64,000 nt of DNA from Berberis thunbergii (lineage: Eukaryota > Streptophyta > Magnoliopsida > Ranunculales > Berberidaceae), in NCBI GenBank assembly GCA_003290165.1, contig QNQO01002041.1, positions 62,001-126,000 on the forward strand. Direction: 5' to 3'. Positions 9,876-21,300 of the stretch are shown piece by piece. The position numbers and the translations under genes were made by a program. The notes below the pieces were generated by a model. It was not told the DNA's origin, searched no databases, and worked only from the letters and a program-made list of their open reading frames with translations. Position 1 is the stretch's first letter. Each line of letters begins with the position of its first letter.

Positions 9876-11305
9876 CTGCATTGATAGTAATTAAATTCAG
9901 CTAAAAGATCACTTTTTTTTTCCGCAGAACAAGTAATAACATTCATTCTATTATTCTGAACCAAATTAATTTTGAAAACTTGTGTTTTGGCATAGATTGG
10001 CCATGCAGATGGAGCTTGAATTCAACAGACGTGAAAAGGATTAGACCCTCCATACTTTGAATCCAGACTAGGATACCTCATAAAATTATTAGCACCCAAA
10101 TTTCTTTTCTTTTTCCCCCTTCTTCGGCTATAAATGTAAAATCCGGTTGGTTTTTTATGATACACAAAACAATAGAGGTTTATGTAAAATCCAGACTATA
10201 ATGTGTTTTCAAAATTGTTGAGAGAAAATTCTAATCCATGGTAATACCCAATGAGGACAGTGGGTTTTCAGAAAACTCAATTGAGATCAATAACGATAAC
10301 CCATATTGGGCTCAGAGGGTTTAAATGTATGACCATGTGAAGCCAAAGAAGACTAACCTCATTTTTCTCTGAGGTTGAAAGAGGGAAATGTCCATCAGAT
10401 CTACCATGACCTAACAATTAACAAAGGAAGCAGGCCCATTCAACCACTGAAGCTGCAAGAACAACAGCACCATGTCAAATGCAGCACTTTGTCCAGTGTT
10501 AGAATGGTTTCATGTTATATTAACAATGCATAATTAAAAAAAAAGTTGATCGCAAGATAGTCAGAAATCATACTGTGTTTGCATCATGGAATTCGAAAGA
10601 TCTGTCAAGAACGCTGTACAAACAACAGTTTATCGCAATTGTCTCAAGTACAAATTTCTGAAAACCAGGTACCTGACAGAATTCCATCAAATTGATAAGT
10701 GGGATAATTACTTAAAGCAGCACAATCACAGTAGAAAAATTAACAAAACAAACTTACCTTTTCTTCACCATGAAGTGTGCCACACCAGTCTTTGATGAGA
10801 AATTGAATATACAAAATAGCCAAACTTGAGAAATAGAAGAGTAAAATACTCTAGAGACCTCATCTCAATGAAATCATGTCATACAGAACTGCACCAATGC
10901 TGCATCCACAAGTATGCTGAATATAACATTTACTGACAGCATAATAGGAGATTAAAAAAAAAACTCTTCCAGAATTGGAAGTTAAGCTCAACTAGCCTAA
11001 TCCAATGGTAAAGCTTGAAGAGAGGGTTGAAGAGCCACACCCACGTAAATTTGCTGGTGCACCAAATCTTATTGTGGACAAATAATGATGAAGCTACTTT
11101 GAAAAGGGAAGGATGGAGACATCTTGTCTGTGAATTTCAAAGAATGACCAAATAACCGCGACTATTGACAGTCAAGTTAGTTGTTCCACTATTAATGGAA
11201 AACAATAGCTGATGTACAACATAAACAAGTTCTTTCTAAAACACCTTCATCCCTCAAAGATGGTGAAAAATAAGTAAAGCACCTGGGAAAGTCTCTTCAC
11301 TGCTA
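9876..11305. other. Non-coding filler in outer CACTA
   Basis: About 1.4 kb of AT-rich sequence with no protein similarity recognised. Short open frames such as 10586-10795 show no domain and no splice context. Confidence 0.45.
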
Positions 11306-11736
11306 CTAAAGGCAATTGGGTGGAGGGACTGGACTGTGGCTCACAACCAATGGGGGACGTAAAGCACGGTGGGCTGCCTCCTTTTGTTTCTGAGCCTGGA
11401 ACATCTCTTCTGTTTCAATCGCAACTAGCCTCTTCACCTAAGAAGCGAAATAGTATGCAGGAATAAGTCATTGAAGTGCAACTTAAAAGTCTAAAGCCAA
11501 TGCTCACATGAGACAATTAGTATAAGCTTGAACCTGTTGGAGCATCCCTCTGACAGTAGGTGTGAGAAGATGCCGAGAAAATAGTTCACAATGATATAAT
11601 CTCACCTTAGACATAAGTGATGGTTATATAAATTACTCCTATCCAATCTCCCACCCAACTGAAGTGCAACAGATGACTTTGCTTTCATCTCTTTGGTCCA
11701 TGATACAGGTCGCAAGCGAAATGAAGCATAAGAACC
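11306..11736 (-). pseudogene. Two captured exons of an unidentified gene
   Basis: Minus-strand exon 11606-11736 has an AG acceptor at 11737-11738 and a GT donor at 11604-11605. It encodes GSYASFRLRPVSWTKEMKAK and VALQLGGRLDRSN. The next exon, 11306-11437 (acceptor at 11438-11439), encodes KRLVAIETEEMFQAQKQKEA and ends in a stop after PPPNCL, so this is the C-terminus of some protein. The 167-bp gap is a plausible intron. I do not recognise the family. Confidence 0.5.
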
Positions 11737-12212
11737 CTGAAATAGTTTCACAGTAAACATAAAAAAATGTATACAAAACTTAAGACACATGGGAAGACTT
11801 TCAATCAGAGTGCCTGCTAAAAGTAAAAATATCTTCCATGGTATTCTTTGTTTTATTCTATTTACGACATCTGCATTATCATTCAAAAAAGGACCCAAAA
11901 AAAATTCATGCAAGTTGGAAGATATGCTAGGTAGGGAGCAATTATTTGCAGACTTGCAAATTTAAACATCTTTCACCCTGCAATACAACATTTTTTTTGA
12001 CTGGCTAACAAAAATTATGATTTCAACATCATGCATTTGACAATTGACTATATAAACGGGAGTGCTAATGACTCAAGAGTCTAACTGCATAAGCCATTTT
12101 TAAATAAAATTAAGAGATAACAAATGTCCAGAGCACATGATGATTACAAAGGGTAGTTACATAACATTGGAACATAAAAGTATAAATGCTAAGATGTGGT
12201 TTGCATGAATAC

Positions 12213-12279
12213 CCGTGTCTGGTGGGCTATCAATGCCATTGTTGCCACCTCAAATGCCCAATCATTTACTCGATAACAC
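12213..12279 (-). pseudogene. Captured exon-like segment, unidentified
   Basis: A 67-bp minus-strand segment bounded by an AG acceptor (12280-12281) and a GT donor (12211-12212). The product is NDWAFEVATMALIAHQTR. It could belong to the same source gene as the exons at 11306-11736 or 12906-13042. Not recognised. Confidence 0.35.
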
Positions 12280-12418
12280 CTGATATAAAACAGGGCACTA
12301 CTCAATTTATCCATGAGGAGGATCTCCATGGCGAGGAGCCACACACACATATATGTATATATTCAAGCGCACATAAATATTTCAAATAAATACTATGGAC
12401 ACTAACCTTCACATATGG

Positions 12419-12800
12419 AATGACTTGGAGAACAGCAGACGCGCGTAGAACACGCAGCAATCTCTCAACCGTAGAACACGCAGCACACGCGCGTTTCTGC
12501 GACAAATAAAGTTACACCGGATTGCCCAGATCAACCGGCATACACACCGCATGTCGACACATCTCAACATGTCAACGCTGCGACAGACAGCAGCAATGCG
12601 TCCCAGCAGCAACAGCAGCAGCAACAGCAAAGCAGCGCAGCAGCAGCAGCAGTAACGCAAAAAGCGTAGTAGCAACAGAATGGCACTCTGTTTTGCGACA
12701 GAGTGCTCTGCCTAAACCGCGAAATGCTGGAATTTTGCGACAGAGTGCTCTGCCCTTCCATCCAAGAAATGCTGGAATTTTGTCGCGACAGCGAGCAACC
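12419..12800. repeat. GC-rich CAG-repeat module, outer CACTA copy
   Basis: A GC-rich module beginning with CGCG-rich words, then CCGGATTGCCC near 12519, ACGCTGCGACAG, and an irregular (CAG)n/(CAA)n tract (about 12585-12660). It ends with two copies of GCGACAGAGTGCTCTGCC separated by about 45 bp. A reverse-complement copy sits in the inner CACTA (28440-28930) and a shorter copy in the third CACTA (26740-26885). Polyglutamine frames across it look like by-products. Confidence 0.7.
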
Positions 12801-12905
12801 CACTGCATCTCCAAAGTAAATGCTTTGAAAGCCACAAAATTTCCAAATTAAGTCAACCCACAGAATGTTATGACAATCTGAAAAGGCCTACAAGAAGAAG
12901 CTTAC

Positions 12906-13042
12906 CAATACCACCAACGAGGAATGATTCGTGGAATACAGATGAATCAACTATCGTCCCAATTCCATCACTAGGTGGTAGGAAGAACCCCAGGAGGAGA
13001 AGAACAAAACCAAATGTGAATCCGGCCAAAGAATGGTGACCT
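12906..13042 (-). pseudogene. Captured exon with a membrane segment, unidentified
   Basis: A 137-bp minus-strand exon with an AG acceptor (13043-13044) and a GT donor (12904-12905). The product reads GHHSLAGFTFGFVLLLLGFF and then LPPSDGIGTIVDSSVFHESF, that is, one transmembrane helix followed by a short loop. The frame is open. I do not recognise the family. Confidence 0.5.
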
Positions 13043-13375
13043 CTATGAAATACGAAACAATTCAGTACCTCCCCAGACTTCTGTTCATTCTCCTAACTGA
13101 AAGATAATTGTAAACAACAATATCGTACCTACCAGACAAATTGTTCAAACTCAAGTCTCTGCAAAGTGAAAATGAGATTCATCAAAGCAAAGACTAGCAA
13201 GGATTTGTTTACATAAGGACCATTGTAGATCAAATATCATAAAACAATTACAGACCAAATTAACTTACATTAATTGAGCAGTTTTTCAGAAGCCTGTCCA
13301 AATAAATGTAACTTAGTCATATAAACCTATAAAGTCATAAGTTGATACAGGCGTACAGTAAAAATATCAACAATT
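13043..13375. other. Non-coding sequence up to the inner CACTA
   Basis: AT-rich sequence that ends in ATT (13373-13375), the left copy of the inner element's target duplication. Confidence 0.5.
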
Positions 13376-13395
13376 CACTACACCAAAAAGGCCAT

Positions 13396-13870
13396 TTAGC
13401 TACGCCGAGCTGCCCACAGTTTTAAACCGTTGGTACATTTGCCACGGCCAAAAACCGTAGCTATATGTACCAACGACTTAAAACCGTGGCTAATAAACAC
13501 CCTGGCCACGGTTTAAAACCGTTGGTATATTTGGCACGGCTTAAAACCGTTACTAATATTAGCAACGGCTACAGACCGTGGGTAGTATTAGCGACGGCCC
13601 AAAACCGTTGCAAAATTTTTTTTAGCAACGGTTATGAACCGTGGCTAAGCATAGCAACGGCTTAAAACCGTTGCAACAAAAAAATTTAGCAACGGTTTTA
13701 AACCGTGGCTAGTCTTAGCAACGGCTCAAAACCGTTGCAACAAAAAACTTTAGCAACGGTTTTAAACCGTGGCTATATCTAGCAACGGCTAAAAACCGTT
13801 GCAAAAACAAATTTAGCAACGGTTTTAAACCGTGGCTATAGTGCGCAACGGCTTAAAACCGTTGCAAAAA
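13396..13870. repeat. Subterminal repeat array, B-type end of inner CACTA
   Basis: Alternating palindromic units such as GCAACGGTTTTAAACCGTGG and GCAACGGCTTAAAACCGTTG continue to about 13868. The first 40 bp (TTAGCTACGCCGAGCTGCCC) are shared, inverted, with the right end of the outer element. Confidence 0.9.
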
Positions 13871-14120
13871 GGCACGTGTGTTGCACGTGGACGTGTGGAG
13901 ATAGGTCGAATTCTCGCGGGCGAAATTTTGGGAAAAAAATTTGCTTCCCGCGCGTTCCCGCTCCATCTCCCCCTTTTCAACCCTTTGCATGTAACCCTAA
14001 AATTTCAAGGAGAGGGAAAGAGAGAAGGAGAAAGAGAAGGAGAAGGAAAGAGAGAGGGAGAATTCGAGCAACCCAAACAACCAAAACCCTTTATAGAGGC
14101 AATCTGCTGATCTACATGTA
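13871..14120 (+). promoter_or_regulatory. Leader region of inner CACTA
   Basis: Immediately inside the B-type array are CACGTG (13875-13880) and a GC-rich patch with TTCCCGCGCG and TTCCCGC. A long purine tract (GAGAGGGAAAGAGAGAAGG and similar) follows. This looks like a promoter and 5' untranslated leader for transcription rightward into the captured exons. The role is inferred from position and composition. Confidence 0.45.
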
Positions 14121-15554
14121 GACACCTGTTTCCCTCCAATTAGTCTTCGGTTCAACCATCGTCTCCATAGAGGCTTTACTTCGATTAATCACAAAGGTTC
14201 GGTGTTCAAATCAATCTTTTGTTCTCTTCGATCTTATCGCACTTCTGTGTGTTTATTCATATCTGTGGCTAATCCGTTGTCCGTGTTTTTACTCGTTTAT
14301 TTAGATCTTCACACGTTGTGTTTATTTAGATCTTTGGCGCTAATCACTATCTCAAATTAGGTCTAATCCAGCAATTGTTTATTGAGATATTTTGCGCCAA
14401 TCACCTGTCCAATATGTCAAATTATGTCTAATCCAGTAAAGAATTAGAACTTCTTGTTGGGATTTCTTTGTTTCTGGTTTCGGTTTGTCTGCAGGGTAAC
14501 TCGTTTCAATTTTAAAGATGGATGACTGGCATATTTCGATTCACAAGTTACAGCCAGACTGCCGGAGGTTATGGATTTCGATTTATTCACGGAGGGAGGT
14601 TTGTCTGCAGTGTCAATGCAAATACATGGAGGCTTGACGGGTATGGAGCAAATTATTTGATACTAATGGATGCACAAAACACTATACCACATCCTTGTTT
14701 GTAGTAGTTTCATTTATTTGCAAGTGCTCTATGGTAAATTTTACTATTGCACATAATATTTACTTTGTGTTAATGCTTCATCTTTATGCAAGTATACCAT
14801 GGTGAATGATGGTAATGCTCTTTGATGAATATCTCTTAAGATGTTTGCAAGTAAGCCAGATGTTTTATTGTGTAGCCTGTGTAAGTTGCTGATCTGAGCT
14901 TTTTTTGTTGGCCATGATGTTCAAGGGGCTTGAATGTCAAGTAGGTGAATTAATTTTACAATCTTCATTGATTGTACTTGGTTTATGTTATGCCTTAATG
15001 CAGGTATTATACCCGGTAGAGCAAAATTTTGTGCAGATTTGATGATTTTATATCCTCTCTTAATCTCGAATTGACACTTTGCCTTGCATGTGTATTGAGT
15101 CTAATTTATATATTTAATGTTTTTGAATGCCTAATTTCAGAGAAGACACTTGGAACCTACATCAAGTTCAGCTGTTTTGTTATCTCGTTATGTTTTCACT
15201 TCAGGTGAGCAAGAGTGGTAGAAGCAAGAGAAGACATTTCTTTTGAAAGTTTTTTTTTTTCAACTTAAGATGTTGGAATGAATTGAATTTTTTCCAGCAT
15301 TTGTTTTTGATAAAAATATATGAGTAGGTTTTCTTGACATATCCCTTCTTTATTGTTGCAAATGAGCATGATATAGTCTTTGTACTGCAGACCGGGGGAT
15401 ACAATTGTGAAGCAAAGTAAGGCCATCTTCCTCACAATGTCATGATTTTGGTTATCAGTAAAATTCCAGGTATGCCGTACTTATCCCCCTCAATTGATGT
15501 GCATCTACATGCTAATAATATTTTACATCATCAACTGATTTTTTTTTTTTACAG
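14121..15554. other. Non-coding sequence inside inner CACTA
   Basis: AT-rich sequence with intron-like T-rich runs. An exon-like patch at 14519-14680 contains a frame with FTSYSQTAGGYGFRFIHGG, which I do not recognise. Nothing else stands out. Confidence 0.35.
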
Positions 15555-15812
15555 ATGACAAGAACTTGTGATTTCTGCCATGTACCGGGTAAAAGAGCTT
15601 TATGTTATGTGATGGTCACTGGTTGTACTGTTATGGCTGATAGCTGGAAAGATGCACTAGGCAGGACGCTGATCAACTTTTTAGTGTCATGCCAACGTGG
15701 TGTCTATTTTGTTTCTTCAGTTGATGCCTCAGACATTGTAGATGATCCTGAAAGTCTTTTTAAGTTGTTAGACAAAGTAATTGAGGAAAACGGTGAGGAA
15801 AATATTGTCCAG
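15555..15812 (+). pseudogene. Captured exon, DUF659 (hAT-like) protein
   Basis: An exon from an AG acceptor at 15553-15554 to a GT donor at 15813-15814, open throughout. The latter two thirds read TGCTVMADSWKDALGRTLIN, then FLVSCQRGVYFVSSVDASDI and LFKLLDKVIEENGEENIVQ, as in plant DUF659 proteins. Those are domesticated or transposon-borne hAT-related proteins, often with a BED zinc finger and dimerisation domain. The first 25 codons do not fit the family and may be another source. Sense orientation. Confidence 0.75.
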
Positions 15813-16024
15813 GTACTTCACTACACTTTTCATTTCTGTTATTAACTAGTTTCTCAACTTATTCACCATTATAGCTTATTAGCTGCATTGACCTCTGTTG
15901 TATGTTATCACTGAAAATACTGAAAGTTATAAGAATATTCAATTGAGTGGATCAGGCTATAAGGTTAAAAGCATTATACATTTACTGTGGTTTTTTGGGT
16001 GTGATACTTAACTATTCTGATCAG

Positions 16025-16111
16025 GCTACCAGTCTTCACTTTAGAGGACAAAGGGTTTGGCTTGCTGTTATGGAGGATCTACTCACTAAAGGCATGAAAA
16101 CTGCTAAAAAT
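16025..16111 (+). pseudogene. Captured exon, unidentified
   Basis: An 87-bp, 29-codon open exon between an AG acceptor (16023-16024) and a GTATGA donor (16112). The product includes [20 protein letters not shown]. Not recognised. Sense orientation. Confidence 0.4.
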
Positions 16112-16790
16112 GTATGAATAGTTTCGACATCTATTTCTACTTTGGCATGATATTAATTAGCAACTTGATGATATTAAATAAATTACGCTTCATCTAAGAG
16201 TATGTATCATGTGAATGAATACTTCCTGCTCATGTGAAGTTACAACTCTCTATTGCTTAGGAGTTAATCTAATGATTATGTCAAAAGATTAGGAGAAGGG
16301 TTGATAGTGAGACTAGCCTAGGACACTACCCAATGCTCGAAATCAGATAGATTAGTAGAAATAGTAAATCTCCATTTGAATGATTGTTTCTTGGAGAAAT
16401 AGTAAATCTCCATTTGTATAGTGAAGTACTTTCCATGTGCTTCACTGACAAAAAGAGTTTCATGTTATATTATGAAATGTATGATTGGCAGGTTTTATTT
16501 TTAACCTTTTCAAAACAATATAAATAAAGTGTTACTGTTGCATTCTATTTCGGAAAGTATTGAAGTACAATAAGAGAATTAGTATACATCTCTTTCGTTT
16601 TTCCATTTGTGCTTTGCGGTATGAGGACCATGATGTTAACATTGATACTTTGTTCCTGCAGTATCATCTCCAGTGACTTGGGAGGAGCTCCCTTTGGGTA
16701 AATTATTTACATTTTCATACAGTTTGGCTAAGTTATTTTTTTACACCAAACTAATTTTTGATTGACATTATTATTCTCTGATGTATTCAG

Positions 16791-16877
16791 AAATGTAGTT
16801 TCATTTAGTGATGGGAAACCTGGTAAAGGCTGGGGCATCCCATACTTCTACTTGACCACTCTTGACCCTATTTCTAG
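16791..16877 (+). pseudogene. Captured exon, unidentified
   Basis: An 87-bp segment with a T-rich tract and CAG acceptor (16788-16790) and a GTAAAG donor (16878). The product reads VSFSDGKPGKGWGIPYFYLT. The sequence looks like a conserved globular protein, but I cannot name it. Sense orientation. Confidence 0.45.
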
Positions 16878-17169
16878 GTAAAGGCATATGGCATGAGAGA
16901 ATTTCTAGGGGAAGAAAGAGGGAAACGTATCAAAATCCTTGCCACAGTTTGGTTTTGGGCAACTATTTGGGGAATGAAATGAAATGAAATGTCCATTATC
17001 CAAGTCCTCTTGACTCCCTGTTCATAACAGTGTTTTAACACATGATATTAATATTTGAGGTTCCACTTGGAGTCTATGACCTGTGAATTTCTTGAAAGCT
17101 ATCTATCCGTTACGTTTCCTCTTGATATTGAACCACATGATCATTCCAAATTTTCATCATTTTTTTCAG

Positions 17170-17261
17170 GGGTGAATGCTGATGATGTTAGGGTGAGTGT
17201 AGCTGCACCTGCAGCTCGCCAAGGCATTAAGAGCATCTGGAAAGAAGCTGATTTCATCAAG
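17170..17261 (+). pseudogene. Captured exon, unidentified
   Basis: A segment between a TTTTTTCAG acceptor (17161-17169) and a GT donor (17262). The product includes VNADDVRVSVAAPAARQGIK and SIWKEADFIK. The source gene is not recognised. Sense orientation. Confidence 0.4.
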
Positions 17262-17499
17262 GTTGGTTTCTTTAACTGTGAATCTGTGATCCTATAGATT
17301 TAAAATATATTGAGATTCCAAGGCAGTGATAATCTTTTTAACAGCTGGATTGAATAGAGGTATTCTTACCCGACCTCTCACAATTGTTGCAGTTCCAAGA
17401 AAAAAGCAATTCTGAGTTGCTTATATTAATACAATTATTAGAAAAATGTTGTATATTTTTATAATTTGAGAAAATATTGAATTCTGCAGGTCGAATTGT

Positions 17500-17650
17500 G
17501 TTTTGCAAGTGGAGCATAATGGCAAAGAGTCCTGGCAAGGTGCTGTCTTGGCTTGGGACAGAGTTGTTTTGCTCTGTTTCTGTTCAGAAACAGGGCAGCG
17601 ATGGCTGGAAGGTGCAAGGCGCAGGCGCAGAGTTAAACTATTGTAATGAA
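17500..17650. other. GC-richer block with ACAGAG words
   Basis: A patch richer in GC than its surroundings, with GGGACAGAGTTG and GCTCTGTTTCTG. It resembles the other GC-rich blocks in wording but has no clear CAG tract. No gene recognised. Confidence 0.3.
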
Positions 17651-17783
17651 GATGATTAGTTATCAACCTATTGTAATGATATTCATTGTGTATTTGGTGC
17701 TTGTTATTATGTTCTCATGCGGAAGAGTTAAACTTGGTTGTACAATGTAATGATATTCTGATTGATCTATTTTTATGTTGCAG

Positions 17784-17921
17784 GATATCTGTGCTTGTGC
17801 TCGGTGTTCAAGCACAGGATCTCTCATTCGTGTTGAGCCAGTGGCAACCATCAATGATGGAGGTCAACCACTGTCCCCGCCTAGAACTGAAAGATGTTCC
17901 AACTGTTCAGGGGCAGGAAAG
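17784..17921 (+). pseudogene. Captured exon, DnaJ-type cysteine-rich zinc domain
   Basis: A 46-codon exon with an AG acceptor (17782-17783) and a GT donor (17922-17923). The cysteine pattern is CACARC near the start and CSNCSGAGK at the end. It is separated by LIRVEPVATINDGGQPLSPP. CxxC..CxxCxGxG spacing is that of DnaJ-type zinc domains in plastid thiol/chaperone proteins (the BSD2/LQY1 kind). Only part of the domain is here and no J-domain is seen. Sense orientation. Confidence 0.55.
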
Positions 17922-18267
17922 GTATGAAATCCACAAAAAACATTTTTTCTTTTCTTTTCTCACATGTATGTTCAAGAGTGATGTGTTTTTACTGGGTGTC
18001 TGGAACCAATGCTTTTCCATGCTTCTGCTAGTGACGTGTTTAGGAGCTTTCATAGTCTGACAAGTTAATCTTGGAAGGTTGTATAGGATATCATTCAGAC
18101 TGGATGTACATGTTAATCTATTGTGATATTTTTGTTATAGTCTTAACTAGAAGTACCACCTGAGTCGTTCTTGAAGTATTCATGCTGTTCTACAATCTTC
18201 TCCCAGGCTCTCTCCACCTGAAATTCTATCTATTTTCTTGTTTAGCAAACCATCTATAAATTTTAGG

Positions 18268-18368
18268 TTAAATTGATTGCTTATGATGGACAACTATCCT
18301 ATCCGATAACTCTTCATGCCCTTGTTAGTTTGCCAAATGTTGGTGATGATAGTCGTGTCAGGTTGGCA
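18268..18368 (+). pseudogene. Captured exon interrupted by the third CACTA
   Basis: After a TTTTAG acceptor the frame reads VKLIAYDGQLSYPITLHALV and SLPNVGDDSRVRLA, and is cut at 18368 by the CACTA at 18369-27470. The GCA target duplication is at 18366-18368. The rest at 27471 soon loses coding character. Source gene not recognised. Confidence 0.4.
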
Positions 18369-18384
18369 CACTACAACAAAAATG

Positions 18385-18475
18385 AACATTAATAGCTTTT
18401 GAGAATAGCGGTTTTTACCAAACAGCTATAAAATTCTATTGAAACAGTAAAACAGCTATCAATATCAAATTTTTG
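18385..18475. repeat. Short subterminal repeats, leader end of third CACTA
   Basis: A few degenerate units such as ATAGCGGTTTTTACC and AGCTATAAAATTC. This is a much shorter array than at the other end of the element. Confidence 0.55.
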
Positions 18476-18830
18476 TGCGCTAAATGAAATGTGATGAAGG
18501 CGCGGGATTGATTTCACTGGGCGCCAACTATCCCGCGCAAATCGAAAGAAAAAACTAAAAGCTAACAAAGAAGAGGGAAGCAAGGAAGAAGAAAAAACTA
18601 AAAGCTCGATCTGTCTCCCTCTCCCTCTGCATTCTGCTCGATCTCCCTCTGCATTCAGCTCACCCTCTCCGATCGTTCTCCCTCTCCCTCTCCGATCGCT
18701 CTCCCTCTCCCTCTCCGTTCTGCTGTCCCTCTCCGATCGCTCTCCCTCTCCGTTCTGTTTCTCCCTCTCCAACGTGTTGTACTCATCGCCGTACTAGCTG
18801 TCGCTCTCCGTTTCAGGTTGGTATCTGATT
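18476..18830 (+). promoter_or_regulatory. Leader region of third CACTA
   Basis: A GC-rich stretch (GGCGCGGG, GGGCGCCAAC, TCCCGCGC at 18498-18538) is followed by a purine-rich tract and then a long CTCCCTCTCC pyrimidine tract (18617-18775). The arrangement repeats what is seen next to the B-type ends of the other CACTA elements. A promoter plus 5' untranslated leader is inferred. Confidence 0.45.
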
Positions 18831-20351
18831 CTCAACACACTCACTCTCTCCTGCTTTGCTTTCACCGCAAACCCTAATGATTTTTAATTTGTATCATTTT
18901 TTGTATCAGTTTATGAAGTGATTTGTATCAGTTCATGAGGTAATTGTGGAAGTGTTTGGAAGGCTTTGAAGGATCAGTATTTGTATCAGTTTTGGTTGAT
19001 TGAAGAATCAATTTTTCAGATAGGTAATTCTCGAATTGAAATTTTTTCCCTTTCCTCTTTGATTTCCTTATTAGAGTATTAATTTGGTTGAGTTGTGTAG
19101 TTCTTCATTTTGAGTAAAATTCCTGCATTTTTCTTGAAATTTCTTAGGGTTATATGTTTCTTTCTCATTCTGATTGAGAGTATAATTGTTGGGTGCATTT
19201 TCATGTGGAGCAAGCTATTTATCAATCCTACCCAACCTCTGCAAGCTATTTTCCTCTGGTTGTGCTCATTTTGATTTGTCAGATGATTTTTTTTTAATGG
19301 AAAATTGATTTAGAGACTATCTTCCTCTCAATAGACCATAGCTTCTCTCAAACGAAGTGAGTCCCAAATGTTTTTGTTGGACCTGTATGGTTTGATCAGT
19401 AGGATGATAAGCTTTGAGCTGGTGTTTTTCAGGCGGGCCTTTTGCAAGTGCAGGACTATGGGATTAGTGTAATTAGTGGTTGTAAGCTTAAGAATGTAAA
19501 AAGTATCTAGATTAAGCACTATTTATTTGAAATAAATTTTAATTTTTTGCTTTGAGTGAGGAAGATGGTTACTAATTGGCTGAATTGATTTCAAAGAGAT
19601 TCTTTAATGTACGTTTGAGGTGAAAGGTTAACACCCATTTGCAGTGTATTATTGGAATTGTTGCTTTTAGTATTTATTCTTGAGAATGAAGAATCCCCAT
19701 TTGCTAGTTGGATATGCGTTTCCTGAAGAATGTTCAATGTTCATTTGTTTATAACTTTGGATTATACGCTTTTTGCTTGTTCTTTAGGGGAATGGTGGAT
19801 GTCCATTTGTTTCTTTTAATTAGAGTTGTCGCTTTCGATGATTGCTATGAAAGGCATCAGATTCCTGTCCGGTTGTTTTAATTTTGATGCCCTTTCAATT
19901 ATTTTCTCTTTAACTTCATGAATATTAAGATCTTGTGAGGTTTACTAGTTTTGTTTCAGCTCAGATTTCACATTTTTTATATTAAGTTGGATACCACTTA
20001 ATATTTTTAAGCTCTTCTTGTGCTCTTCTGTGACTGCCTATGAGGTGCTCTGACTGAGAGTTCAAGTCTGATGCTGCAATGTGACTGCCTATGAGGTGCT
20101 CTAAACCTATGTACGACCTTTGATCGCCCGATGATAGCTGTCTGGCAGTAATAGCTGTTGTTCCTGCTGCTGTTGCTCTGTTGATGTGGCTTCTATCTGA
20201 CCTTTTAGCTGTTTTTGTAATGCTTCTGTCTGGCTGTAAATTCTTTTATAGCTTAGTTTAAAATTTTGAGTGATTTCTCTCATCCTCAAATAATGATAGA
20301 AATTGGTCTAAGAAGTTAATTAACATTCAGCTTGATTTCTACTCTTTGCAG
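18831..20351. other. Non-coding, intron-like sequence
   Basis: T-rich sequence without a recognisable gene. A short CTG-rich patch (GTTCCTGCTGCTGTTGCTC, about 20159-20180) is present. Confidence 0.4.
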
Positions 20352-20445
20352 GGTGTCTTTTGGAGAAACTGGTGTAGGTGCTGTTTCACAGCAGCTTTAT
20401 TCGTCACTTACGAGCATCCAAATGGGCCTTGCAGAGGACAAACAG
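20352..20445 (+). pseudogene. Captured exon, unidentified
   Basis: A 94-bp exon between an AG acceptor (20350-20351) and a GT donor (20446). The product includes VSFGETGVGAVSQQLYSSLT and IQMGLAEDKQ. The sequence looks conserved but I do not recognise it. Confidence 0.4.
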
Positions 20446-20840
20446 GTTGGAAAAAAAAAATTTATTTCAATTTATGTTAGCATGTCCTTAGAAATTGCTA
20501 GTCTTGTGTTTCTAACCCAATGCCTTGAACATATGGTGGCATGCACCTATCTAGGAACTGTTTGTCATTTTCTGTTATTGTACAAAAACATGTCTGTATA
20601 TATCCTTTTCTTCTTTATGAATGGCTGTTCGCATTTTCGTTTTTTACTTGGACATGAAAACAAAAGAGAGAGCATTCCCTTATTTCATTGGATAAAAGTG
20701 TTGATAACATGGAGGATCACACAAGATTCCCTTGTTTTCTCACAGCCATGATTACTAAAAAACCATTGATCAGTTGAATATGGTTTCACATCTTGGCAAC
20801 CATTATTTCCTTTCCTTGACTCTCAAGGATTGTCTTTCAG

Positions 20841-21300
20841 GATATAGTCCCCAAATATCCAACAACATGTGAAGTAGAGTGGGTTGATGCAGAAGATCCA
20901 CTCTTTCTGCTGACTGCTGTATACTAGTGGAAGCACAGGAAAACCTAAGGTGGCAAAATTGGAGTTTCCTTTGTTTCTTTTCTGTTTTTTGAATACTAAC
21001 ATCCTTACATGCAGGGTGTTCTGCATACAACTGGGGGATACATGGTATACACTGCAACTACATTCAAATATGCCTTTGACTATAAACCGTCAGATATATA
21101 CTGGTATATTTCCAATTCTGGCCATATGTACTGAATGTTGAGCATAGATTTCAGAACTCCCTTTCTGCAATCGGATTCATTAGGAGCTTGCAATATATTC
21201 TTTTTTCAGGTGTACTGCTGATTGTGGTTGGATTACTGGACATAGCTATGTTACTTACGGTCCATTATTTAATGGAGCTTCTGTTGTAATTTTCGAAGGG
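20841..21300 (+). pseudogene. Captured acetyl-CoA synthetase fragment, three exons
   Basis: Plastid acetyl-CoA synthetase activates acetate to acetyl-CoA with ATP. Exon 1 (20841-20949) encodes PTTCEVEWVDAEDPLFLL and then the ATP-binding P-loop YTSGSTGKPK. A 7-bp insertion (ACTGCTG) between them shifts the frame. Exon 2 (21015-21103) encodes [17 protein letters not shown] and [11 protein letters not shown]. Exon 3 (21210-21300) encodes [17 protein letters not shown] and [10 protein letters not shown]. All borders are GT..AG, and the exon 2/3 junction splits the Trp codon correctly, so the piece was taken as genomic DNA with introns. Sense orientation. Non-functional. Confidence 0.93.

Noticed and set aside
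12522..12851. Polyglutamine/serine-rich protein genes across CAG tracts (also 28450-28795)
   Set aside because: Several overlapping frames on both strands come from the same simple repeat, with no conserved domain or splice context.
20841..21300. Functional acetyl-CoA synthetase gene
   Set aside because: Only three internal exons are present, with a frameshift in the ATP-binding loop, inside a transposon.
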